Below, one piece after another: positions 55,592 to 64,000 of a stretch of 64,000 nucleotides of DNA. Each line of letters opens with the position of its first letter. Position 1 is the stretch's first letter. The position numbers and the translations under genes are program-made. The notes beneath the pieces were generated by a model that made no database searches, was not told the origin of the DNA, and worked only from the letters and a program-made list of their open reading frames with translations. The DNA is from Coptis chinensis (taxonomy: Eukaryota > Streptophyta > Magnoliopsida > Ranunculales > Ranunculaceae), in contig CM027378.1 in NCBI GenBank assembly GCA_015680905.1, forward strand, positions 57,561,501 to 57,625,500, written 5' to 3'.

Positions 55592-57138
55592 TGATAAATC
55601 ATAAAAAGATAGTTTACCTACGAAATGAACGATAAAACTCAAAACGTAAGTAAACTAGGCATTAATTACGTGTCTAAATTTATCAAAGATTTCTACTCTC
55701 AATCCTATTGAGATATAGTGGAGTAGATGATTCGTTCCACTCCTAGTCCTTCCGCATGGTAATGTTCTCTACGTATAAGTAATCTTAACTTAAAGTCTAA
55801 TGAGAGAATTACGAAATGATAACTAGACTACGATGCAACTACCCACAAGATGCAACTAGTCGACTATTTGAACAACTATGGAAATGCTACGTCGATTCTG
55901 TGATAAGGATTTAGAGGGGGATTGATTCCACCTTAACTCGACTTAATCCTACTAACAAAGAATCGTCGTAATCCGAATTGAACTGCTTCGCAGAACAATC
56001 TGGTTACTCCTAAACCCTAATTACACATGGTATTTCTACCAATTTATAACTAGCATGTGAATGATTACACCCATTCTCATGGTGAACTAATCATTTCTAG
56101 AGTAGAAAGGAAATTACGACGACTCTACGATAATCGGAATCAAGCTTTCATCAAGGCGTCTTACCCCCCTCTAATGGAGGTTTAGTCGAGAATCATCACT
56201 CTATCATTCCTAATCAAATTCGAACAAGACATGATATAAAGATTTGAACTTTACTTGTTTAAACTCAATTCAAAACTACTCATGCAATAATTGAATTAAA
56301 CTAATAATGACAAAGAATTGAATCTAAGAATTGAACTAAATACGTAAATAGAAAATGAAACTAGATTACCAAGAACACTATTTTATTAATCTAATGAATA
56401 ATAAAACAATGATTCAAATACTAAATTAATAATCTACTTTGTTCTAAAGTAATTAATTAAACATGAAACTAGATCTAAAATAAGATATGAAAAACTAATT
56501 AATTAACTAATTGAAATTCTAAAACTAATTAATGGAGGCTAACTAATCTAGGTCTAACTATCTACCATTAACAAAGAGTCAAGCTCTTGTTTTTATACTT
56601 TCAGATCCAAAAATCGTGCATGGGCTTGGAGCCATATTTTGGGCCAGAGAATCAGGCCCAAAACCCAATTCTTTCAGTCCAAAAAGGCCTCTTCAGCTGC
56701 AGTTGGTTTCAACAGAATTTTCGTCCACTTCTACTCCTCTGATTGGGTCAAAGCTTAGACCATTGGAAAGCTCTTTCCGAGCCGGTCGTTTTTACATAAG
56801 GTAGGCCCAATTCCGAGGTCTGAGTCCAAAGATACGGCCTTCGGAAGTTTTGGCTTGACTTTGAGTCTTTGTTTACGCCCCTGTCGACTTTTCAGCTTTT
56901 GACCGGGCTTTAGAAAGGCTTTGTCTTCTTGAATCTTGGCCTTTAATCACAGAACTCCTTAGCAATCGACCTTTGCTCCTTTATCTCGCTAAAGTGGCAC
57001 ATTTATGCACATAATAGACTTTGAAGCCTGGAATGCATAAAAACACGTAACCAATATTAACTCTTAATTATTACTCACATAATTGGTCTAAAAGTATGAC
57101 TGTTACAGGGTTAAAACTACAGTTTTGGGCTCTTATCA
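55592..57138 (-). mobile_element. 5' LTR of Athila element
   Basis: 1547 bp, same ends as 44522-46058. The outer edge at 57138 is followed by ACAGT. Confidence 0.9.
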
Positions 57139-57143
57139 ACAGT
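57139..57143. repeat. target site duplication ACAGT (right)
   Basis: Matches 44517-44521. Confidence 0.9.
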
Positions 57144-57227
57144 ACTAACTCTTATTTATTATAAACATAATTGGCCTAAATATAATACTATTAAGGGGTT
57201 TAAACTACACTTTTGGGTGCTATATGA
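57144..57227 (-). mobile_element. old Athila-type LTR, right part
   Basis: ACTAACTCTTATTTATTAT..., AATTGGCCTAAATA and TTAAGGGGTTTAAACTACAC are diverged versions of the last 85 bp of the TGATAAGAGCCC LTRs. It ends in a degenerate TGCTATATGA. It continues the LTR begun at 43292. Confidence 0.75.
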
Positions 57228-58171
57228 ACCTAAAATCTCACGCCTGCTACAGTTATCTTCTTCTCCCTCCCTATTTTCTTCTCCTTTTTCTCTCTAATGC
57301 GGCCTCCCTTTTCTCTACCCATCTTCTTTTCTTTATACCCCTTCCCCCTTCTTTCTAGATTATCCACCTGTCCTCCCATCTGACGACTCTCTCTTGTGTC
57401 GTACCTGTGCCACGTCCGCGATCTAGGGTTCTGTGGCTATGTTCCCATACTCCCCAATTTATATCACTATGTTGCATCCCATCCAATGTCCCGCTGACCC
57501 GGTCTCTTTCATGGCTATGTTCCCATGCCCTCAGGCTATCGTATTACGCTGCCTTCCCCATGATCTCCGCTGACCTGGCATCCTTTTCCTGATTGAGCCA
57601 CCACAAATGCCCCTTCTTGACTCTGTGGTTCTAGTTATGGACCCATGGTCGAGAACCCTCTTCGCCTCGTTCTCTGTGTAATTTAATATCCACTCCTTAG
57701 ATTGCGGGTGATGTTGATTGCAATCATCACGCACGTTTTTGGCCGCCTCTAGTACCTTGTGCTGCCATGCATCTCTCTTTGGCTGGCTTACTGTCTCGTC
57801 GCTTCGGTTTCCTAACTCTCTGCAATTACCTTTTTACCCCCTGTCCCTTCAATTTTCCCAACTCTTTGAAAGTACCCTTTTACCCCTCCTCTATATACCC
57901 TCTTCTCCTTCTCCTTCCTCTCCCATTTCACCTTCTACATTTCTCTTTAGCTCATTCTACTGTTCTGCCCCTTTTCTCTCCTACGGCCAACTTCCAGTTT
58001 GCGGGTACTTCCTCTCTTCCTTCGGTGAACCTCTTCCCTTTCGAGCATTCTCTTTGGGCTACTCACTTCCCTCCTAGCCTCCCTTGATAAGTTTTCTACG
58101 CCTGAAAATCTTTAGTTTTCACTTTTATTTGAAAGTATTCAACTTCTCGCGCTGGTTCATTCCTTCACTCG
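57228..58171 (+). promoter_or_regulatory. pyrimidine-rich upstream region
   Basis: About 0.95 kb rich in C and T (for example CTTCTCCTTCTCCTTCC), with a TATA-like CTCTATATACCC near 57890. No convincing coding region. It may contain the promoter and leader of the ORF beginning at 58172. The start of the parent element was not found. Confidence 0.4.
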
Positions 58172-59765
58172 ATGTCGGGTTCTGAATCCAGCGGCCCTTC
58201 GTCTTCCCAGTCCGGTAGGGTAGCGTCTTCGCCCCCTCCGGTCCCTGCTGCGGTCCCCTCTACTTATGGCCGCCCAGTCTCATTATTGCCGCCCCCTTCT
58301 CGGTGCTGTAAACCTAATTTGACTGCAATTAGGGTTGCTTACGACATTCCGGCTGACATAGTTTTATAACACATGCCATCTATCACTCACTACTCCCACC
58401 TGGTTCCCCGATGTCTGAGGTACCTTTTAGTCACGGTGGGTCAAACTGTCGCCGGTTTGCGGCTACCTCTTACTTTATTGGACGTCGACATTCCCCCTTG
58501 CCAAGGCATATGGAATTTTTGGAGAATTATGTATGCCGCGAACTCATACAATAAGACCGGAGACCCCAAGATCACGAGCCATGACATCTTTTCTCAATAT
58601 TATATCAAGAAAAGTACCAAAGATGTCGGTGTTGGGTACCAGTCTTTTTGTGTGCACCCTCGCAAGAAGACCTTCCTACTTCACGTCACCACCTCAGATA
58701 AAGTGTGGCATCACTACCCGTTGTATGTATCGGGCCAATTTCTATCCACGGACCTTCCTTCCGATTTATCTCTTAAACACCTTGCCTTCATTCCCTGCGG
58801 TGAGTATCTCTGTCCTTTCCTTCTCTCTTGATATATTATCCCTGTTATCCCTGACCGTGGTTTCTCTTTATTTTGCAGGTTGGCGGTTAGATTCCAAGCC
58901 TCAAATATACTCTGGCATTTCGAGTCCTATCTTTCAAAGGCTTTGAGACCTCCGACCCGACCAAGCCACCCGCCTGGGTATCCACCCTACTACTGCGACC
59001 CCACTGTTACCAGTCCCCAACCTACACAACATAGGCAATTTTTCAGCTCCTTTTTACCGCCCTCTCCCTCCCAAAGAACGCAAACCCCGAGCATCCCTTC
59101 CTCCAAAGAAAAGGTCCCACTCCCACACATCCCGCCGCCAACACCCCAGAACTTCCACCTCTTCCCCCGTCTCCCGTGGATCTCAAGACCTTCCTACCTC
59201 CTCCATCCGAGAAGGCGTCCCTTCATTCCGATCTATCTCCGACTGGGACGATCAATACGCCTCTCCTACTGAAGACATGGATGTTCATAAACAAAAGCTG
59301 TTTGACAGTGATACTGATGATGAAGATGTGAGAGAGGTTCCATCTACTGAGGTCCGGGCACCCGTTGAACAACCACCATCCAAAAGGCCGCGGATCTCAA
59401 CTTCCGAAGAGCCCGCCCTTGTTGCACACCAAGCCACCGCATCAAAAGAACCCGCCCTTAACTCTTCACCCCAGCACCCCGCCGTTTCCTCCCCCCGCAC
59501 ACGTTGGGCCGGCAAGGAGTCAACTTCTGCTCCTGCCCTAGCTTCTGCCCCAGCATCCGCCCTTGTAACTGTAGAGGACTTCTGTCCTATCTTCAAGGTG
59601 CGCAACCATAGAGTAAATATGGCGGACTCCACTCTGGACAATGCCGCTGTTGCCTCTTCCTTGATTTACAATGCTCACCTGCCCAAGGACATAGCGTATG
59701 CAGATGAAGGCTCGTTCGATCATCACCGTACTTCATTGTACACCAACTGGGAAAGGGTACATCTT

Positions 59766-59798
<33 letters not shown>

Positions 59799-60475
59799 TT
59801 AACCTTCTTCTTTGGTCTCAGGTGAGGTTGGACATCTCTTTTATGATCCGCAGTTTGTTTAGTGCCAAAAATAAGGTGACAGCTTTAGAGCAGGAGCTGA
59901 ACGGCCTAACTGGCTTGAGAGCAGCCTATATTGGCCTCCAATCAGATTTGGCAGCTGCCAATTTGGCCAAAACCAAGGCCCAGGATGAGCTCCAGTCCGC
60001 GGAGAGATCTCATCAATGGTACATGGACCAGGTCAATGATCGTCTGAGCCAGGAACGGGAGTCTCTCCTCCAGCACCATCAGCTCAACTTGGATGCACTC
60101 GCCCAACAACATCAGGAACACATGGAAGCACTCAAGCAGAAGCACCAGGAGGACTCTACTGCTTTGTCACAATAGAACCTGGTTGACATGAACACACTCC
60201 ACGACCGCTTCAAACTCCTGGCTGACAAGAGGGTGGACAAGAAACTCCAAGAAGAGCTGGAGAGGCTCACCCGAGAAAGCCGCCTTCTCCCTGAAAGGCC
60301 TGCTACTCCTATGATCGATTCCCCCAAAGCCACCGGGGAACCTTCGTCGACTTAAGAGGTCCTTACTAAACATCTGTCGACCGTGGAGCCTTCTACCCTT
60401 TGAGACAATTGTGGCCCTACCCGAGGAAACTACAGAAGGTATCACCGCTGCCGCTACCCAACAAGTTGCTAACGT
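58172..60475 (+). pseudogene. retroelement-associated multi-exon coiled-coil ORF (copy 1)
   Basis: Apparent exons: about 58172-58802, beginning MSGSESSGPSSSQSGR, with IPPCQGIWNFWRIMYAANSY and KDVGVGYQSFCVHPRKKTFL; a GT-AG intron 58803-58879; about 58880-59756, with a proline-rich part and DSDTDDEDVREVPSTEVRAP; an intron containing a CT microsatellite (59757-59820); and a last exon about 59821-60475. The last exon is predicted coiled coil (SAKNKVTALEQELNG; DRLSQERESLLQHHQLNLDA). The style resembles the putative gypsy-type transposon ORFs of plant retroelements, but I am not sure. I treat it as element-derived and broken, with several breaks. The function is not known. Confidence 0.5.
59763..59803. 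repeat. (CT)n microsatellite in intron
   Basis: About 20 CT units with one or two interruptions, forming the pyrimidine tract before the splice acceptor at 59820. Confidence 0.9.
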
Positions 60476-60477
60476 GT

Positions 60478-61645
60478 GATAGGGTTATATACTAAAAACA
60501 TTACTTTTGTATTAACTCTAATTCTTTATTTTTTGAATGAGAATCATACGGGCAAATGTTATGCATATTATATATATTATTAGTTATATGCATGTGTCTA
60601 ATACTTTATGTTGTAGATGATATGGTGTGGACACAAAGAAGATTATATCATCAGTACCTTATAAAGTATAAGTAATCATTCACAACCTAGATGGATTTGG
60701 ACAAACCATTGGTACGGTTGTAGTATAATCTGGTATTAGTCTATCTTAACTATAGGATTACACTAGTACACTTTGTGTGTATTGAACAGGACCAAGTGAG
60801 GTTGTTTCTCCTTATACTGACTATATAAGAAAACAAACGCCTCTGTTATTATGGATGCTTGTCCTCCTAATCCGGATATAATAACGGGCACTTACGTGCA
60901 TTGTACATTACTTTAAATCATCAATGAGTGAGATTCATTGGTGAATCAACAAACTCGATGGATTGGGTAATGACATTGTATGTAAGGTGTGCTGTTGATT
61001 ATAGAAGGAATCCGTATCCCGCAAGAAGTCGGGTTGATGATGTCCCCTTGAGGAACTCAAAAAGATTGTCATGTAAACCCTGCAGGTGGATTTATTCCGA
61101 CATAATAATGAGGTTGAGTGGTACTACTCAAGGACATAAGAAGTTGATTAATGTAGTTGTCAGTAACTTGACTTAATCAACGGACATTCGATATCTTAAA
61201 CACGGGGAGATCAACGAGTATATAATATGGAGCCCATAAACGCTGACACGTAATTTGAGATTATGGCGGTAGTGCAACAATGGCCTTTAGTGGAATAAGC
61301 CATTTGTTGACGGACTTGGTCCGTGTGTTCGGGGCGAACATGGGAAGCCCAAGCCCGTCAGGAGGCCCAACCCTAATTTCTCCTCATGGTCCCTGTTGTA
61401 GCCTATAAATAGAATACTCCTTCTCTCTGGCCGAAATTCACAATTCACTGGTTCTAAAAAAGAGGCAAGAAAAGTAGATTTGAATTCTTTTCTGATCTTG
61501 AGAGAAAGAAGGGGATTGGTAGATCGTTGTCCATACAACGTCCAATCTATTCTAAAGAAATACAACAGAAGATCGAGAGGTTGATTGTTGATTTTAGATT
61601 TGATAAAGCTTGGATTCTCAGAGTTATCTAAACTGGATCTAAAAG
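60478..61645 (+). mobile_element. LTR-like segment between duplicated exons
   Basis: About 1.17 kb, beginning TGATAGGGTTATATACTAAA and ending ...CTGGATCTAAAAG. It contains GGTTGAGTGGTACTACTC, GTGTGTTCGGGGCGAACATG and, near 61403, a promoter-like CCTATAAATAGAATACTCC followed by a leader-like stretch. This arrangement is that of an LTR plus leader on the plus strand. I cannot name the family, and no second copy or target duplication is apparent. Confidence 0.5.
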
Positions 61646-62335
61646 GTGAGCCTGGACATCTCTTTTATGATCCGCGGTTTGTTTAGTGCCAAAAATAAGG
61701 TGACAGCCTTAGAGCAGGAGCTGAACGGCCCAACAGGCTTGAGAGTGGCCTATATTGGCCTCCAATCAGATTTGGCAGCTGCCAATTTGGCCAAAACCAA
61801 GGCCCAGGACGAGCTCCAGTCCACGGAGAGATCTCATCAATGGTACATGGACCAGGTCAATGATCGTCTAAGCCAGGAACGGGAGTCTCTCCTCCAGCAC
61901 CATCAGCTCAACTTGGATGCACTCGCCCAACAACATTAGGAAGACATGGAAGCACTCAAGCAGAAGCACCAGGAGGACTCTATCGCTTTGTCGTAACAGA
62001 ACCTAGCTGACATGAACATACTCCACGACCGCTTCATACTCCTGGCTGACAAGAGGGTGGACAAGATACTCCAAGAAGAGCTGGAGAGGCTCACCCGAGA
62101 AAGCCGCCTTCTCCCTAAAAGGCCTGCTACTCCTGTGATCGATTCCCCCGAAGCCATTGGGGAAGCCTCGTCGGCTCAAAAGGTCCTTACTGAACATCTG
62201 TCAACCGTGGAGCCTTCTACCCTCGAGACAACTGCGGCCCTACCCGAGGAAACTACAGAAGGTATCACCGCTGCTGCTACCCAACAAGTTGCTGACGTGT
62301 TGCCCGCCAATGATTCTGCTTCTGAAATAATTTAG
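61646..62335 (+). pseudogene. coiled-coil exon, copy 2
   Basis: Repeats 59821-60475 at about 95% identity: SLDISFMIRGLFSAKNKV, LQSDLAAANLAKTKAQDELQ and DRLSQERESLLQHHQLNL. It runs further than copy 1, through ADVLPANDSASEII to a TAG at 62333-62335. It begins at the same base as the exon does in copy 1, just after AG, but what precedes it is the LTR-like segment rather than the intron. Broken, with at least a couple of breaks. Confidence 0.8.
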
Positions 62336-62559
62336 TGATCTTTGTTTTGTAATCGGATATTTTACTTTCCTGGACCTGTTGTTTGCCATACTTCTCCTAC
62401 CTCCATTATTTCCTTTAATATGATATTTGATTTTGTATGCTATCTTGTTGCCTCTTTATCTTTTGATTCTAACTATATGCTGGAATGCCACCTCTCTCCT
62501 TATGCAAATCTCTACTTCTTTCCCTCCACTAACTTGCCCCTTGTTTCTTTATCTAGCTC

Positions 62560-63830
62560 GATTTGGCTCTCAAGCCCGTCGGAACAACTCCTTTTGTTAT
62601 AGGCACTCTTCTTCTCTAGCGTCAGCGCAGAGCTTATCCCCTCCGCTGCATCTCCCTCTGAGAAGCGTTGAAGTCAGCTGGGGCCACTTTCCTTGCCCCG
62701 TGTATCTCTTGCTTCTCTAATTTGCGGAGGGCTCACCCCACTCTGCGAGCTCGATCAGGCTCTCAAGCTTGTTGGGGCCACTCTCTTTGCCCCACCTATC
62801 TCTTACACCTCTGATCCACGGAGGGCTCATCCCACTCCGCGGGCTTGATCAGGCTCTCAAGCCTGCTGGAACAACTCCGCTTGCTCTAGGCTCACTCCAT
62901 CTTTAATGTCAGCGAAGGGCTCATCCCCTCTGCTGCCTCTCCCTCTGAGAAGCGTTGAAGCCGGTTGGGGCCACTCTCTTTGCCCTGCGTGTCTCTTACA
63001 TCTCTGATCCGCGGAGGGCTCACCCCACTTCGTGGGCTTGATCAGGCTTTGGGGCCACTCTTTTGGCCCACATGTCTCTTGCATCTCTGATCTGCGGAGG
63101 GCTCATCCCACTCCGTGGGCTTGATCAGGCTCTCAAGCCTGCTGGTACAACTTCACTTGCTCCAGGATCACTCCATCTCTAGTGTTAGCGAAGGGCTCAT
63201 CCCTTCCGCTGCCTCTTCCTCTGAGAAGCGTTGAAACTGGCTGGGGCCACTCTCTTTGCCCCGCGTGTCTCTTGCATCTCTGATCTGCAGAGGGCTCACC
63301 CCACTCTGCGGGTTCGATCAGGCTCTCGAGCCTGTTGGGGCCACTCTCTTTGTCCTAGGCTCACTCCATCTCTAGTGTAAGCGAAGGGCTCATCCCCTTC
63401 GTTGCCTCTCCCGCTAAGAAGTGTTCAAGCCGGCTAGGGCCACTCTCTTTGCCCCGCGTGTCTCTTACATCTCTGATCTGCGGAGGGCTCACCCAACTTC
63501 GTGGGCTCGATCAGGCTCTCGAGCTTGTTGGGGCCACTCTCCTTGCCCCATGTATATCTTGCATTTCTGATCCGCGGAGGGCTCACCCTACTCCGCGGGC
63601 TCGATCAGGCTCTCAAACCTGTTGGGGCCACTCTCCTTGCCCCATGTGTTTTTTCCATCTCTGATCTGCGGAGGGCTCATCCCCTCCGATGTCTCTCCAG
63701 GTTCACTCTATCTCTAACATCAGCGAAGGGCTCATCCCCTCCGATGTCTCTCTCCAATAGGCGTTAAAGTCTACTGGGGCCACTCTCATTGCCCCACATG
63801 TCACTCGCATCGCTGATCCATGGTTTATAT
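62560..63830. repeat. GC-rich compound tandem repeat
   Basis: Two related units alternate. Unit A contains GATCYGCGGAGGGCTCACCC, ACTCCGCGGGCTCGATCAGG and TTGGGGCCACTCTCTTTGCC (about 94 bp). Unit B contains CTCCATCTCTAGTGTCAGCG, AAGGGCTCATCCCCTCCGCT and CTCTGAGAAGCGTTGAAGC (about 100 bp). A starts recur near 62722, 62814, 63008, 63088, 63284, 63476, 63570 and 63664, giving spacings of 80-94 or 192-196 bp, that is, a higher-order A-B structure. Open frames on both strands here are by-products of the repeat. Confidence 0.88.
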
Positions 63831-64000
63831 TTTTCTTTAAACACTACACATAGCAAACACATTTCCATTCACAAAAGTGTTGTGGTTTTATACATTTGCA
63901 TACAGCTCTAGTCTTATATTTTAAACCTTCCTTACATTACATGGGACTTCATTACATTCAGTTGTAAAGTTTTTTCAACATTCTTATATTCCAAGGCTTT
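63831..64000. other. AT-rich end of window
   Basis: Sequence returns to AT-rich composition after the tandem array. Nothing recognisable. Confidence 0.4.

Larger units (their letters stand above)
44522..57138 (-). mobile_element. Athila-lineage Ty3/gypsy element lacking RT and integrase
   Basis: 12.6 kb with paired LTRs (44522-46058 and 55592-57138) and an exact ACAGT duplication. Right to left: 5' LTR, primer site, gag (55071-53825), spacer and protease (53481-52700), an acidic linker (about 52480-52390), then 3' ORFs (50796-49610 and 48924-48406), long untranslated DNA, polypurine tract and 3' LTR. No RT, RNase H or integrase signature is visible between protease and the 3' ORFs. The LTRs differ by about 3-4% as judged by eye, suggesting about 1-3 million years. 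The ends look whole; the coding parts are broken, with several breaks. Confidence 0.88.

Noticed and set aside
57407-58087. Several overlapping plus-strand frames
   Set aside because: Biased composition (Ser, Pro, Leu, Phe) from the pyrimidine-rich leader; no similarity between frames or to known families.
60928-61176. 82-codon plus-strand frame
   Set aside because: Sits within the LTR-like segment, with no similarity to a known protein and no coding signature.
62857-63767. Open frames on both strands in the GC-rich array
   Set aside because: They follow the tandem unit and repeat with it. They are by-products of repeat composition, not genes.

Overview
This is a repeat-dominated stretch of a plant nuclear genome, most likely a eudicot. 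The evidence is an AT-rich background, GT-AG introns, and plant-specific families: Ty3/gypsy Athila and Tat lineages, a Ty1/copia remnant, hAT, MITE and Helitron ends, a B3-domain gene, a plant acid phosphatase and a plant multi-span membrane protein family. I see no intact, conventional host gene. Every recognisable host gene is broken or a fragment. I cannot name the species.

1-18.1 kb: an Athila-type LTR on the minus strand (1-928) abuts an older plus-strand Athila relic (929-5034, with its 3' LTR at 3721-5034). From about 5.4 to 15.67 kb lies a minus-strand Tat-lineage Ty3/gypsy element: 5' LTR 15239-15670, gag, protease, RT, RNase H, a second RNase H and integrase. A long 3' region made of several tandem-repeat families follows. 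A full solo LTR (6228-7745, target duplication AGTAT) sits inside the 69-bp repeat. The right end of the Tat element cuts into a HAD-type acid phosphatase gene (15671-18106), whose third exon is split by another solo LTR (16386-17960, target duplication TATAT).

18.1-34 kb: non-coding DNA with a Harbinger-like MITE (19836-20373). Next comes a 5.2-kb hAT-like transposon (21530-26754; 8-bp target duplication, near-perfect terminal repeats) with no visible transposase. It carries a minus-strand two-B3-domain gene fragment, a GC-rich 357-codon ORF, an unidentified broken ORF and a solo LTR. Beyond it, 26.8-33.75 kb holds an intron-containing fumarase fragment, a degenerate fragment of the U5 snRNP 116-kDa GTPase gene and other exon-like pieces. 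It ends in a textbook Helitron 3' terminus (33719-33746).

34-43.3 kb: a complete-looking non-coding LTR element (34076-37561, target duplication GTATG, about 4% LTR divergence) filled with tandem repeats. Then a pseudogenised plant membrane-protein gene (38181-about 40.6 kb) with a MITE-like insertion, and a minus-strand copia remnant (40715-43291).

43.3-57.2 kb: an old Athila-like LTR (43292-44521 plus 57144-57227) split by a 12.6-kb minus-strand Athila element with paired LTRs (44522-57138, target duplication ACAGT). This element keeps gag, protease and 3' ORFs but has no visible RT or integrase.

57.2-64 kb: a plus-strand, retroelement-associated multi-exon ORF encoding a coiled-coil protein. 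Its last exon is present twice, the two copies separated by an LTR-like segment. About 1.3 kb of GC-rich tandem repeats follows.

The window is best read as layers of insertion. The relative order can be deduced directly from nesting: acid phosphatase, then Tat and a solo LTR; the Tat 3' repeats, then a solo LTR; the hAT element, then a solo LTR; the old LTR, then the Athila element.
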